DNA of 64,000 nucleotides from Sphingomicrobium sp. XHP0239 (GTDB taxonomy: Bacteria > Pseudomonadota > Alphaproteobacteria > Sphingomonadales > Sphingomonadaceae): the NCBI RefSeq assembly GCF_039555325.1, contig NZ_CP154608.1, positions 2,232,001 to 2,296,000 on the forward strand, written 5' to 3'. Position numbers and translations under genes: made by a program. Positions within the stretch are counted from its first letter, which is position 1; each line of letters opens with the position of its first letter. The notes beneath the pieces were generated by a model, which did not search any database, was not told the origin of the DNA, and worked only from the letters and a program-made list of their open reading frames with translations. This document shows positions 38,128 through 48,033 of the stretch, piece after piece.

Positions 38128-39192
38128 GTGCGCCTCGCCTTGTCGTTTCTGTTGATGATCATGCTCGCGGGCTGCGCGCAGGCGGAAGAGGAGCGTGAGG
38201 AGCGTCCGGTCGACGTCATCGCGCAGCGGATCGAAATGCTTCCCGACGAACAAATCGTGGAGGCGATCGGATCGGCTCGCGCCGTGCGCTCGGCGGCGGT
38301 CTTTGCCGAAACGGCCGGCCGCGTCACCGCGGTTCGTTTCTCGCCCGGCGACTTCGTCCAGCGGGGCGCGCCGCTGGTCCAGCTCGACGCGCGCCAGGAG
38401 CGTCTGGCTCTCGATCTCGCCAACGTTCGGGTCGAGGAAGCGGCGCAGCTCCTCGCGCGCTATCGCAGGATCGAAGATACGGGGGCGATCTCCGACAGCC
38501 AGATCGAAGCCGGCGAAACCGCGCTCGCGGCGGCGCGCGTGGAGCGCGACCAGGCGCGCGAGGCCCTTGCGGACCGGACGGTACGCGCGCCCTTTTCCGG
38601 CCATATCGGCTTTACCGAGATCGATACGGGGGACCGTGTCACACCCGATGTCGAGATCGCGCAGCTCGATCAGCGCGGCACCCTCTATGTCGACTTTCCC
38701 GCGCCGGAAACGGTGTTTCAGCGCTTGCGCCCGGGACAGGAAGTCGACGTCGTTCCCTTCTCGGCTCCGGATACCCGCATCAGTGCGCGTATTCGCGCCG
38801 TCGACAGTGCGGTTTCGACGGACGGCCGCACCTATCAGGTACGCACCTCCATCGACAATGAGGGCGACGATTATCGACCGGGCATGAGCTTTCGCGTCCG
38901 CTATCGCGATTTCGGGGTTACGCGTCCGGCGGTACCCGAAGCGGCGGTCATCTGGGGCGGCGAAGGCTCCTACGTCTGGTCCGTGCGCGAGGGCGAGGCG
39001 GTGCGCGTTCCGGTGACGATCACCTCGCGGAGCGATGGCGTCGTTTTGCTCGACGCGCCGCTCGAGCGAGGTGACCTCGTGATCGTCGAGGGCGTTCAGA
39101 AGGTTCGCGACGGCCAGGCGGTCAATCTGGTCCAGCCGACGCGGATCGAGGCGCCCGACGTCACGGTCGAACCGTCGGCCAACGCGTCCTGA
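38128..39192 (+). CDS. RND efflux periplasmic adaptor subunit (lipoprotein)
   Basis: 354 residues, membrane fusion protein linking the RND pump to the outer-membrane channel. N-terminal lipoprotein signal with lipobox LAGC (Cys near residue 16). Lipoyl/barrel-sandwich halves FAETAGRVTAVRFSPGDFV and DRTVRAPFSGHIGFTEIDTGD flank a short coiled-coil hairpin, then beta-barrel and membrane-proximal domains. The GTG at 38128 is chosen because GGAG lies 9 bp upstream and the signal peptide then has the usual length; a TTG at 38113 adds five residues. First gene of a three-gene efflux operon, 3' overlap TGATG with the pump gene. Confidence 0.92.
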   Translation: MRLALSFLLMIMLAGCAQAEEEREERPVDVIAQRIEMLPDEQIVEAIGSARAVRSAAVFAETAGRVTAVRFSPGDFVQRGAPLVQLDARQERLALDLANVRVEEAAQLLARYRRIEDTGAISDSQIEAGETALAAARVERDQAREALADRTVRAPFSGHIGFTEIDTGDRVTPDVEIAQLDQRGTLYVDFPAPETVFQRLRPGQEVDVVPFSAPDTRISARIRAVDSAVSTDGRTYQVRTSIDNEGDDYRPGMSFRVRYRDFGVTRPAVPEAAVIWGGEGSYVWSVREGEAVRVPVTITSRSDGVVLLDAPLERGDLVIVEGVQKVRDGQAVNLVQPTRIEAPDVTVEPSANAS

Positions 39193-42100
39193 TGGCCGAA
39201 AAGACCGATCTTCCTCTTCTTGCGGTCAAGCGACCGCTGCTCGTCATCGTTCTCAACCTGCTGATTGTGCTGGCGGGTCTGGCCGCCGTGCTGGGGGTCG
39301 AGGTCCGCGAACTCCCCAACGTCGATCGACCGATCGTCTCGGTCAATGCCAGCCTCCCGGGGGCGGCACCCGAAACGATGGACGCCGAGGTGACCAGCGT
39401 GCTGGAAAGTGCCGCCGCGCGGGTCAGCGGGGTCCGGCAAATCCAGTCTTCCAGCGAAGAGAACAACACGCGTATCCGCGTCGAATTCAATCCCGGCACC
39501 GATCTGGACATCGCCGCCTCGGACGTGCGTGAGGCGGTTAGCCGCGTGACACGCGAACTGCCGGATCGGGTCGAACAGGTTCGGGTCGTCAAGGCCGACG
39601 AGGACGCGCAGTCGGTCGTCACCTTGGCGGTCTCGAGCCGCGCCTATGATACGATGGCGCTCACGCAGATCGTCGAGAACGACATCATTCCCGAACTCCT
39701 CATCGCCGAGGGCGTGGCGTCCGTCAACAGCTTCGGCACGCGCCAGCAGCAGATGCGCGTCGCGGTGGACCCCGTCCGCCTCGGCCGGTTCGGACTGACC
39801 ATCGGCGACGTGGCAAGCGCGCTCGAACAGGCGCCGTTCGACGTGCCCGTCGGTAGCTTCCGTTCGGATGCGCAGGAGCTCGTCGTGCGTGCCGAAGCCA
39901 ACGCGGCCACCCCCGAACTGATCGCCGATGTCGTGGTGTCGGGAACGACGCGGATCCGCGATGTCGCCGAAACCACGTTCGCGCCCGCCGATGCCAGCAG
40001 CTACGTCCGGCTGAACGGAGAGGAGGTCATCGGTCTCGGCGTCGTGCGACAGGCCAACTCCAACACCATCGAGATCAGCGAGAACATCCGTGCCGCGGCG
40101 GACCGTATCAATGCCCGCTTCGACGACATCGATATTCGCGTGATTTCCGACGATGCGACCTTCATCAAGGTTTCGGTACGCGAAGTCCTCACGACGCTCG
40201 CCATCACGGTGGCGGTGGTCGTCGCGACCATCTTCCTCTTCTTCGGCGCGCTCAAGCCGACGTTCATTCCATCGACTACGATTCCGGTCGCTCTCATCGG
40301 GGTGGTCGCGGGCATCTGGCTCCTGGGCTTTTCCGTGAATCTCCTCACGCTTCTCGCGCTCGTGCTCGCCACCGGATTGATCGTCGACGACGCGATCGTC
40401 GTGCTGGAAAATGCGCAGCGGCTGCAGAAGGAGGAGGGGCTGGGCCCCAAGGCGGCCGCGGTGATCGGAACACGGCAGGTCTTCTTCGCGGTCGTCGCCA
40501 CCAGTGCGGTCCTGGTCGCGGTCTTCGTGCCGATCAGTTTTCTGCCGAGCGAGACCGGCCGGCTGTTCCGCGAGTTCGGGTTCGTGCTCGCCTTCGCCGT
40601 TGTGCTGTCGACCTTCGTCGCTTTGTCGCTGGTGCCCGCTTTGGCTGCCAAGGTCGACCTGACGGGCGAGAACAAGACGCCGGGGTTTCTGTCGAAATGG
40701 GGTGCGCGCTCGACAAAACGGTACGAAGGGCTGGTGGGCAAGGTCGCGTCGGCGCCCAAGCGCGTCCTGTTCGGAAGTGTGCTGATCGCGGGTCTGGCGG
40801 CCTTTCTCTATACCCAACTCGACGAGGAACTGGTTCCGGACGAGGACCGGGCGACCGTCGTCGTCAGCGCGACCGGCCCCGACGGGGTCGGGCTCTCCTT
40901 CATGGACCGTGAGATGGACGAGATCGAACAGGTGCTCGACCCCTACCTCGAAAGTGGGGAGATCGAATCCACCCTGTCGATCGTCGGCCGATACGATCCC
41001 AACCGGATCCAGGTGACCGGAACACTCGCCGACTGGGGCGAGCGCGACCGCAGCCAGACCGAAATCGTGGAATCTCTGGAAGAACCGCTGCGCGCCATTC
41101 CGGGTTCGCGGGCCAATGCGCGCGGCCGCGGCACTTTGGGAGGCGGCGGTGGCGGCGGGGGCGGCATCGAAGTCGCGCTGACGGGGTCGGAATATGACGG
41201 CATCTACGCCTCGGCGCAGGCACTGGCCGAAGCCATCGACACCCAGTCGGACATTCTGTCCGATCCCGAAATCTCCTATCAGCCGACCCAGCCCCAGCTC
41301 TCGATCCAGATCGATCGGCAACGGGCTGCCGACGTCGGGGTGGACCTCGAGGAGCTGGCGCTGACCCTGCGCTCGATGGTGGACGGCAACGAGGTCGTCG
41401 ATCTCAATGTCGGCGATCAGTCGATCCCCGTTTTCCTTACCTCGGCTGGCCGCGCCATTTCGCGCCCGTCCGATCTTCAGAACCTCTACGTCCGCAGCAC
41501 GAACGGGGCGCTGATCCCGATCTCCACCATCACCCGACTGGAGGAAGAGGGAATCGCTGCCGAACTGGATCGCACCGAACAGCGCCGCGCGATCGAGGTC
41601 GAGGCGACGATCGCTCCCGGCACCCCGTTGCGGACCGCGGTGGACGAGATCGAACGGCTCGCCGCCGACGCGGTCGCCGACGACGTCGATCTCCTGCTGC
41701 AAGGCGAAGCGGAAACGCTGGAGGAAACATCCAATGCCCTCCTCCTTACCTATCTCTTCGCGCTGGTGATCGTCTTTCTCGTTCTGGTGGCGCAATTCGA
41801 GAGCCTGACCAGCCCCCTGGTCATCATCGCGACCGTACCCTTCGCGCTGGCGGCAGCGGTATGCGCGCTGTTCCTGTCGGGCGTGTCGCTCAACATCTAC
41901 TCGCAGATCGGGCTGGTCATGCTGATCGGACTGATGGCGAAAAACGGCATTCTGCTCGTCGAATTCGCCGATCAGCGCCGCGCCGACGGGGCCAGCGTGA
42001 CGGAGGCGATCGTCGAAGCGGCCCGTATCCGTCTGCGTCCCATCGCGATGACCCTTATCTCGACCATTCTCGGTGCAGTGCCGCTGATCCTGGCCTCCGG

Positions 42101-42299
42101 GGCGGGTGCCGAGGCGCGACAGTCGATCGGCTGGGTCATCTTCGGCGGTCTCGGCTTCGCTGCCGCCTTCACCCTGTTTCTCACCCCCGCGCTCTACGCG
42201 ATCATCGCGCCGCTCGGCCAGTCGCGGCAGGTCGATCTCGCGCGAATGCGACGCGAGCTGGACGAGAATGACGACAAGGTCGCGGCGGCGTCGGCATGA
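39192..42299 (+). CDS. RND efflux transporter permease (HAE1-like)
   Basis: 1035 residues with 12 membrane helices in two repeats and two large periplasmic domains. The TM4 proton-relay motif GLIVDDAIVVLEN is intact, with RLQKEEGLGPKAAAVIG after it; the second repeat has VMLIGLMAKNGILLVEFADQ, the HAE1 signature. A run of nine glycines after ANARGRGTLG (41142-41166) lies in the second periplasmic domain and is unusual. Exports hydrophobic or amphiphilic compounds by proton antiport; substrate unknown. ATGA overlap with the downstream outer-membrane factor gene. Confidence 0.95.
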   Translation: MAEKTDLPLLAVKRPLLVIVLNLLIVLAGLAAVLGVEVRELPNVDRPIVSVNASLPGAAPETMDAEVTSVLESAAARVSGVRQIQSSSEENNTRIRVEFNPGTDLDIAASDVREAVSRVTRELPDRVEQVRVVKADEDAQSVVTLAVSSRAYDTMALTQIVENDIIPELLIAEGVASVNSFGTRQQQMRVAVDPVRLGRFGLTIGDVASALEQAPFDVPVGSFRSDAQELVVRAEANAATPELIADVVVSGTTRIRDVAETTFAPADASSYVRLNGEEVIGLGVVRQANSNTIEISENIRAAADRINARFDDIDIRVISDDATFIKVSVREVLTTLAITVAVVVATIFLFFGALKPTFIPSTTIPVALIGVVAGIWLLGFSVNLLTLLALVLATGLIVDDAIVVLENAQRLQKEEGLGPKAAAVIGTRQVFFAVVATSAVLVAVFVPISFLPSETGRLFREFGFVLAFAVVLSTFVALSLVPALAAKVDLTGENKTPGFLSKWGARSTKRYEGLVGKVASAPKRVLFGSVLIAGLAAFLYTQLDEELVPDEDRATVVVSATGPDGVGLSFMDREMDEIEQVLDPYLESGEIESTLSIVGRYDPNRIQVTGTLADWGERDRSQTEIVESLEEPLRAIPGSRANARGRGTLGGGGGGGGGIEVALTGSEYDGIYASAQALAEAIDTQSDILSDPEISYQPTQPQLSIQIDRQRAADVGVDLEELALTLRSMVDGNEVVDLNVGDQSIPVFLTSAGRAISRPSDLQNLYVRSTNGALIPISTITRLEEEGIAAELDRTEQRRAIEVEATIAPGTPLRTAVDEIERLAADAVADDVDLLLQGEAETLEETSNALLLTYLFALVIVFLVLVAQFESLTSPLVIIATVPFALAAAVCALFLSGVSLNIYSQIGLVMLIGLMAKNGILLVEFADQRRADGASVTEAIVEAARIRLRPIAMTLISTILGAVPLILASGAGAEARQSIGWVIFGGLGFAAAFTLFLTPALYAIIAPLGQSRQVDLARMRRELDENDDKVAAASA

Positions 42300-43699
42300 C
42301 AAGGTACCGCATCCTGATGTGCGCGGGCATGACGGTCGCGCTGGCCGGTTGCACCACGGCCACCCTGCCGCCGTCCGATCCGACGACGCGCGTTCCCATC
42401 CCCGCTGATTTCATCGCCGATGCGCGCCCCGATGCCGGGACGGGAGAACGATGGTGGCGGGGCTTCGAGGATCCCGAATTGAACGCGCTCGTCGATACCG
42501 CGCTCGACCGCAATCGCGAGATCGCCGCCGCCCGCTCGCGGCTCGGCGCGGCCGCCGCGCTGGTACGGGCGGAGCGATCCGACCTGCTGCCGAGCCTGGA
42601 CGCCAGCGTCGGGGCGGACGTGGCTATCGATCAGGGACCGGGCATCGGCGAGGACGTTGGCGCCTCGCTCGGCGGTGCCCTTCCGATCGACCTCAATGGC
42701 AGGCTGTCTGCCGAGATTGCCGCGGCGCTCGCGGATCTCGACGCGGCGACCTACTTCGTCGCGGACCAGCGGCGCGTGATCGCCGCGGCGGTGGCCACGC
42801 AATATCTGGAACGCCGCCGGACAGGCGCACGGCTCGCCTTGCTTGAAACCTCCACCGAGTTGCAGGAACAGACCCTGGAGATCGTGACGTTGCGATACGA
42901 TGCGGGCCTGTCCTCCAACCTCGACGTTCGGCGCGCGGCGGCCGACCTGGCGCGAACCCGCGCGCAGCTCGGTCAGCTCCAGCTCGCGCGTGCCCGGGCT
43001 AGCAATGCGCTCTCGGTCCTCACCGGCGATCCGCCCGCCCCGATCCCGCCCTCCCGCGAGGAAGCCACTATTCCGACCTACGAGGGCGGCCCCTCGGTCG
43101 GTCTTCCCTTGGATTTGCTCCGCCGTCGCCCCGACCTCCTGATCGCGGAGGCAGAGCTGGCGAACGCGGCCGCCGTCGTCGGGGTGGAGCGTGCCGATCT
43201 CCTTCCCACGCTTACGCTGCCGGGCTCGATCCTGCTGGGAGACGGGAGCATCGGCGGTCTCGTCACGAACGTCGTGGCGCAGGTCGGGGCATTGCTGGGT
43301 GTCCCCCTGTTCGACGGCGGGCGTCGTCGCGCCGAGACCGCGGCCGCCGAATTCGAACTGGAAGCACGGTTCGCCGATTATTCGCAGCGGCTGCTGTCGG
43401 TCTATTCCGAGGTCGAAACCGCGCTCGTCGCCATCGAGGCGTTCGACCAGCGGACGCGGCAATTGCGGCTCGCGGTCGAGGAGAGCGAGGCGGCTTTCTC
43501 GCAATCCAACGCGCTCTACCGCGAAGGGCTGGCGAGCCTGTTCGAGGTCCTCGATGTTCAACGACAGCTGATTTCCAGCCGCGAGGCGCTGATCGACAGC
43601 GAAGCGGATCTCGCGCAATCCCATGTCGACCTTTATCGTGTCGTGGGGGCGCCGACCTGCCCGGCATCGCCGGGCGAGGATCCGGGCGTCGTCTGCTGA
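42296..43699 (+). CDS. RND efflux outer-membrane factor (NodT/OprM family lipoprotein)
   Basis: 467 residues with lipobox LAGC (Cys near residue 19). WWRGFEDPELNALVDTALDRN is the usual N-terminal OEP block; two OEP repeats follow, with LRRRPDLLIAEAELANAAAVVGVERA and VPLFDGGRRRAETAAA in the second. A trimeric TolC-like channel. Completes the tripartite pump with the two genes upstream. Confidence 0.93.
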   Translation: MTRYRILMCAGMTVALAGCTTATLPPSDPTTRVPIPADFIADARPDAGTGERWWRGFEDPELNALVDTALDRNREIAAARSRLGAAAALVRAERSDLLPSLDASVGADVAIDQGPGIGEDVGASLGGALPIDLNGRLSAEIAAALADLDAATYFVADQRRVIAAAVATQYLERRRTGARLALLETSTELQEQTLEIVTLRYDAGLSSNLDVRRAAADLARTRAQLGQLQLARARASNALSVLTGDPPAPIPPSREEATIPTYEGGPSVGLPLDLLRRRPDLLIAEAELANAAAVVGVERADLLPTLTLPGSILLGDGSIGGLVTNVVAQVGALLGVPLFDGGRRRAETAAAEFELEARFADYSQRLLSVYSEVETALVAIEAFDQRTRQLRLAVEESEAAFSQSNALYREGLASLFEVLDVQRQLISSREALIDSEADLAQSHVDLYRVVGAPTCPASPGEDPGVVC

Positions 43700-43848
43700 A
43701 ATGCCGGAGCCATTTCCTTCGCCAATTCGGCTGTTGCCGCTTGCCCGGGGGGCGGACCAAGTGCACGTTCGTTCCGACGTGCGGAACGACCTCGCCCGCG
43801 ACGACGCGACGGCCGGATGACCGCAGAGAGAAGACAAGGACGATTGCC

Positions 43849-45057
43849 ATGAACCTCGACCACACCCCCGAAGAAGAGGCTTTCCGCGAGGAGGTTCGCG
43901 CGTTTCTGAACGACAAGCTCCCCGAGCGGCTTTCGAACAAGGTGAAGAACGGCATGCGGCTGACCAAGGCCGACATGGAAGAATGGCACGCGATTCTCAA
44001 CGAGCGCGGCTGGCTCGCGCCCCACTGGCCCGAGAAGTATGGCGGCACCGACTGGTCGACGATGGAGAAATTCATCTTCGAGACCGAACTGGCGCGTGCC
44101 CACGCCCCGCGCGTCGTGCCGTTCGGCGTGTCGATGCTCGCTCCCGTCCTCATTAAGTACGGGTCCGAGGAACAGTGCGCCCACTATCTGCCGCGTATTT
44201 TGGACGGCACGGACTGGTGGTGCCAGGGCTATTCGGAACCCGGCGCGGGGTCCGACCTCGCCAGTCTCAAGACCAAGGCCGAGCGGATCGAGGATCCCGA
44301 CGGCGACTATTATCTCGTCAACGGCCAGAAGACCTGGACCACGCTCGGTCAGCATGCCGACTGGATCTTCTGCCTCGTTCGCACCGACGGCTCGGGCAAG
44401 AAGCAGGAAGGCATCTCCTTCCTCCTCATCGACATGGACACGCCCGGTGTCGAGGTGAAGCCGATCAAGCTGATCGACGGGGATGAGGAGGTGAACGAGG
44501 TCTTCTTCACCGACGTGAAGGTGCCGGTCGAGAATCTCGTCGGCGAGGAGAATATGGGCTGGACCTACGCCAAATATCTTCTGACCTACGAACGCACGAA
44601 CATTGCGGGCATCGGGGCGGCCATGGCGTCGCTCGAACGGCTGAAGGAAATCGCGCGCACGACCCGCCGGAACGGCAAGCCACTGGCCGCCGACCCGCTG
44701 TTCGCGCAGCGGCTCGCCAAGGTGGAGATCGACCTCGAGAACATGAAGACGACCAACCTGCGCGTGCTGGCGGCGGCGGGCGAGGGCAAGGCGCCGGTCG
44801 CCGAAAGCTCGATGCTCAAGATCCGCGGAACCGAAATCCACCAGGCGATCGGCGATCTGATGCGCCGCGCCGCGGGCCGCTACGCCCAGCCCTTCGTCGA
44901 TGAAAGTTTCGACGAGGGCTATAACGGTGCGCCCATCGGGCCCGAATGGACGGGCGCGGTATCGGCCAGCTACTTCAACAACCGCAAGCTGTCGATCTTC
45001 GGCGGATCCAACGAGATCCAGCGCGAGATCATCACCAAGGCGATCCTGGAGCTTTAA
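43849..45057 (+). CDS. acyl-CoA dehydrogenase, large-subunit type
   Basis: 402 residues, FAD-dependent. The order is an N-terminal helical domain, the beta domain (QGYSEPGAGSDLASLKTKAE, with the FAD-binding Ser/Gly region and GQKTWTT) and a C-terminal helical domain ending IFGGSNEIQREIITKAIL. At the place of the MCAD catalytic Glu (YEGT) this protein has FGGS, so it may depend on a partner for the base, as in PimC- or FadE-type heteromers. The next gene, 4 bases on, encodes a second shorter acyl-CoA dehydrogenase, which fits a heterotetramer. Probably acts on bulky or dicarboxylic acyl-CoA; this is inference. Confidence 0.9.
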   Translation: MNLDHTPEEEAFREEVRAFLNDKLPERLSNKVKNGMRLTKADMEEWHAILNERGWLAPHWPEKYGGTDWSTMEKFIFETELARAHAPRVVPFGVSMLAPVLIKYGSEEQCAHYLPRILDGTDWWCQGYSEPGAGSDLASLKTKAERIEDPDGDYYLVNGQKTWTTLGQHADWIFCLVRTDGSGKKQEGISFLLIDMDTPGVEVKPIKLIDGDEEVNEVFFTDVKVPVENLVGEENMGWTYAKYLLTYERTNIAGIGAAMASLERLKEIARTTRRNGKPLAADPLFAQRLAKVEIDLENMKTTNLRVLAAAGEGKAPVAESSMLKIRGTEIHQAIGDLMRRAAGRYAQPFVDESFDEGYNGAPIGPEWTGAVSASYFNNRKLSIFGGSNEIQREIITKAILEL

Positions 45058-45061
45058 TCAG

Positions 45062-46150
45062 ATGGACCTTTCGATCGGACAGGACCGTGAAATGCTGCGC
45101 GACACGCTGTCGCGTTTCTTCGGCAAGAAATTCGACTGGGAACGGCGGCTCGAGGTTATCGAGACCGACGAGGGTTTCGACCGCGATCTGTGGAACGAGG
45201 TCGCGGAACTGGGCATGATCGGCGCTCTCTTCGGCGAGGACGCGGGCGGCTTTGGCGGCAGCGCGGTCGATGTCGGCGTGGTCTTCGCCGAGGTCGGTCG
45301 TGCGATCGTCACCGGTCCCTTTCTCGGTACCCTGCTCGCTGGCAAGCTGCTCGAACAGGCGGGCGAACAGGAGCTGCTCGCCGACGTCATCGGGGGCGAA
45401 CGGATCGTGGCCTTCGCGCACGAACCCATGATCGAGGCCGGGGGCGGCGAACCGCTCGACGTCACCGCGCAGCGCGATGGCGACGATTGGCGGCTGGACG
45501 GGGCGAAGGGCGTGGTCGATTACCTCGGTTCCGCGGACCGGATTGTCGTCACCGCCGATACCGGGAAAGGTCGCGCAGCGTTCCTTTTGTCGGCCGACGC
45601 CGAGGGCGTGTCGGTTTCCGGCTACGATCTGGTCGATGGCGGTTCGGGCGGCGAGCTGCGGCTTGACGGGGCCAAGGCGCAGCGGCTCGACGGCATCGAC
45701 GATGCCGCGATCGAGACCGCGCTCGCCTACGGCCTCGTGGCCCTGTGCTGGGAAGGCGTGGCGGTTATGGAAAAGCTGCGCGACCAGACGCTCGACTATC
45801 TACGGCAGCGCAAGCAGTTCGGCGTTCCCATCGGCAAGTTCCAGGCACTGCAGCACCGCATGGCAACGCTCGCACTCGAGATCGAGCAGGCCCGCTCGGC
45901 TGCGATCAACGCGGCGGCGAACTTCGACAAAGGCGCCGATCAACGCGATCGGTTCGTGGCGGCGGGGAAATATACCGTGTCGCGTGTCGGCACGCTGGCG
46001 GCGGAGGAGGCGATCCAGATGCATGGCGGTATCGGCATGACGTGGGAATTGCCACTGTCCCATTTCGCCAAGCGAATGACGCTGATCGGACACATCCTCG
46101 GCGACGAGGACGAGCATCTGTCCCGCTACATCGAGCTCACGGCGGCCTGA
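45062..46150 (+). CDS. acyl-CoA dehydrogenase, small-subunit type
   Basis: 362 residues. N-terminal helices with MIGALFGEDAGGFGGSAVDV, a shortened and divergent beta domain lacking the SxxGxGSD FAD-binding segment, and C-terminal helices with LRQRKQFGVPIGKFQALQHRMA and AIQMHGGIGMTWELPLSHF. The loss of the FAD segment here, while it is intact in the upstream gene, supports a two-subunit enzyme. Start ATG 45062, directly after the first gene. Confidence 0.88.
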   Translation: MDLSIGQDREMLRDTLSRFFGKKFDWERRLEVIETDEGFDRDLWNEVAELGMIGALFGEDAGGFGGSAVDVGVVFAEVGRAIVTGPFLGTLLAGKLLEQAGEQELLADVIGGERIVAFAHEPMIEAGGGEPLDVTAQRDGDDWRLDGAKGVVDYLGSADRIVVTADTGKGRAAFLLSADAEGVSVSGYDLVDGGSGGELRLDGAKAQRLDGIDDAAIETALAYGLVALCWEGVAVMEKLRDQTLDYLRQRKQFGVPIGKFQALQHRMATLALEIEQARSAAINAAANFDKGADQRDRFVAAGKYTVSRVGTLAAEEAIQMHGGIGMTWELPLSHFAKRMTLIGHILGDEDEHLSRYIELTAA

Positions 46151-46208
46151 TGGAAGGACCGCTGCGAAGGTCCTCGAGCATCGTTCGATTGCGAGACGAT
46201 CGGTGACG

Positions 46209-47024
46209 ATGACGGAAACAGCGAAGCCGGAAGACGCCGATCGTTTCCTGCTACTGGAAGGCGCACGCAATTGCCGGGACTTCGGCGGCTATCGCACGCG
46301 CGGTGGCGAGACCGTCGCGAGGGGGAAACTGTTCCGCTCGAATCGTCTGTCGCAGCTGACGGCGGCGGACTGCGAACGGCTGGACGCGACCGGGATCGAC
46401 ACGATCTTCGACCTGCGCGTGTCCCGCGAGCGCGAGGCCGATCCGACCGTCTGGGACGCACCGCACCTGACGGTCCATACCTATCCGCCGGGGCACAAAC
46501 GGCGACTGGTCGACATGGCACTCGACTATCCGCCGACCGAGGCGGGGGCGCTCGACCTGATGCAGGATTTCTACGCTCAATTGCCGCTGACCCTCGCCCA
46601 TGCGTTCGCCGATATTCTCCGTCGCATCGCCGACGGCGCGCTCCCCTGTCTCATTCATTGTTCGGCGGGCAAGGATCGTACGGGCATGGCGGCCGCGCTA
46701 ATCCTCGAAGCGCTCGACGTACCGCGCGCCACGATCCTTGCCGACTACGCGCTGACCGACCTCGACCGCGTGGACGAGGAGGGAATGGCACGCTCGGTCG
46801 TAAGCGCGAAGAACGTCAGCGGATCCTCGGCACGCGAACGACTGCGCCAGCGTTTCGGCGACGAAGCGATCGCGGTCATGCGGTCGGCCCGACAGTCCTT
46901 TCTGGAGGCCGCCTTCGCAGGGGCCGAACGGGCGCACGGATCCATGACCGGATGGTTCGACGCGAACGGCGTGGACGCCCCCACGCGCGACCGGTTGGCA
47001 GCCCGACTGCTGGAACGACGATAA
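46209..47024 (+). CDS. protein-tyrosine/dual-specificity phosphatase, MptpB-like
   Basis: 271 residues from ATG 46209 (a GTG at 46203 would add two). Domain pattern of Tyr_phosphatase_3: LEGARNCRDFGGYRTRGG near the N-terminus, LFRSNRLSQLT, FDLRVSREREA, and the active-site P-loop HCSAGKDRTG with Cys151 and Arg157. The Lys and Asp in the P-loop place it with lipid- or phosphotyrosine-specific MptpB-like enzymes. The general acid is not assigned. Substrate unknown. Confidence 0.88.
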   Translation: MTETAKPEDADRFLLLEGARNCRDFGGYRTRGGETVARGKLFRSNRLSQLTAADCERLDATGIDTIFDLRVSREREADPTVWDAPHLTVHTYPPGHKRRLVDMALDYPPTEAGALDLMQDFYAQLPLTLAHAFADILRRIADGALPCLIHCSAGKDRTGMAAALILEALDVPRATILADYALTDLDRVDEEGMARSVVSAKNVSGSSARERLRQRFGDEAIAVMRSARQSFLEAAFAGAERAHGSMTGWFDANGVDAPTRDRLAARLLERR

Positions 47025-47148
47025 GGGCGCGTAGGTCGCGCTTGGTTGCCACCGAATTTTCAAGGCTGAACCCGAACCGGGCGGCTCTTGTCGCATCCGT
47101 GATGCAGCCTTTGGGCGGTAGGACGGTTGAGGCATCAAGAGATCGCTG

Positions 47149-48033
47149 ATGCAAAAGCCCCCATGCCGTTCCTCCTCGACCAAGCCGCCCCGACGCCTGT
47201 GGTTCGTCTTCAACCCGGGATCGCATTCCGTCGAGGCGGACGTGCTCGACCGGGTCCGCACGCGCCTGTCGGAAATGGGCGGCACGATCGTCGGCGAGAC
47301 CCGCTTTCCCGATCAATCGATTCCGGATGGTGCCGCGCTCGACGACCATGAAGTCGATACGCTCGTGACGCTCGGCGGCGACGGGACGATCACCTGTGCC
47401 GCGACCGAACTGGCCGGGTGGAAGGGGCGGCTGCTGGTTCTGGCCGGCGGGACCATGAACCTCATTCCCAAGATGCTGCACGCCGACCTGGACCCCGACG
47501 CGATCGTGACGGCGGCCTTCGCCCGGCCGCGCCTCACCGCGCTGCCTTACATCGCGGTCGGTGAACACCGGAGCTTCGCACGGATCATCGCCGGCCCCGC
47601 CGCCAGTTTCGTCCACGTCCGCGAGGAACTTCGCGCGGGCCGCGTGTCCCAGATGTGGCGGGCGCTGCGGTTCGCCTGGCGGATGCTCTGGTCGCGAACC
47701 ATCGCGCTCGACGGCGAGGTCGGCCGGTTCCGCGCGATCTTCGTGCGCGCGGGTGACGATGAAGAATTGATGTTCGAGACGATCGAGGCGGGCGGACCGC
47801 TGAGTGCGCTCAAGCTCGCTTGGACCTGGACCGTCGACCTGATGGGCGACACCGCCGCGCTCGACCAGCGGCACCGGGGGACTGCGCTGCTCCGCTCCTC
47901 GCGGCCCGTTCGCATGCTGCTCGACGGGGAAGAGATGTTCTTCGATGCGCCGGTCGCACTCGAACCGCGAACGAGCGGCCTGTGCTTCTTCACCACCCGC
48001 GACGACCAGAACGAAGAAGAGGAGGGGGCATGA
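47149..48033 (+). CDS. diacylglycerol kinase-family lipid kinase
   Basis: 294 residues. The catalytic domain shows FNPGSHSV at 21-28 and the nucleotide-binding GGDGT at 76-80 (VTLGGDGTI), then LAGGTMNLIPKML, equal to the GTxNxxA block. The C-terminal beta-sandwich half is partly degenerate. Family members phosphorylate diacylglycerol or sphingoid-type lipids; sphingomonads have glycosphingolipids, so both are possible. ATGA overlap with the phosphoesterase gene. The first residues (KPPCRSSSTKPP) are poorly conserved, and the true start may be a little downstream. Confidence 0.85.
   Translation: MQKPPCRSSSTKPPRRLWFVFNPGSHSVEADVLDRVRTRLSEMGGTIVGETRFPDQSIPDGAALDDHEVDTLVTLGGDGTITCAATELAGWKGRLLVLAGGTMNLIPKMLHADLDPDAIVTAAFARPRLTALPYIAVGEHRSFARIIAGPAASFVHVREELRAGRVSQMWRALRFAWRMLWSRTIALDGEVGRFRAIFVRAGDDEELMFETIEAGGPLSALKLAWTWTVDLMGDTAALDQRHRGTALLRSSRPVRMLLDGEEMFFDAPVALEPRTSGLCFFTTRDDQNEEEEGA

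Noticed and set aside
39096-42302. A minus-strand open frame of about 1,070 codons
   Set aside because: Antisense to the RND permease; composition is Arg/Asp/His-rich shadow type with no known domain.
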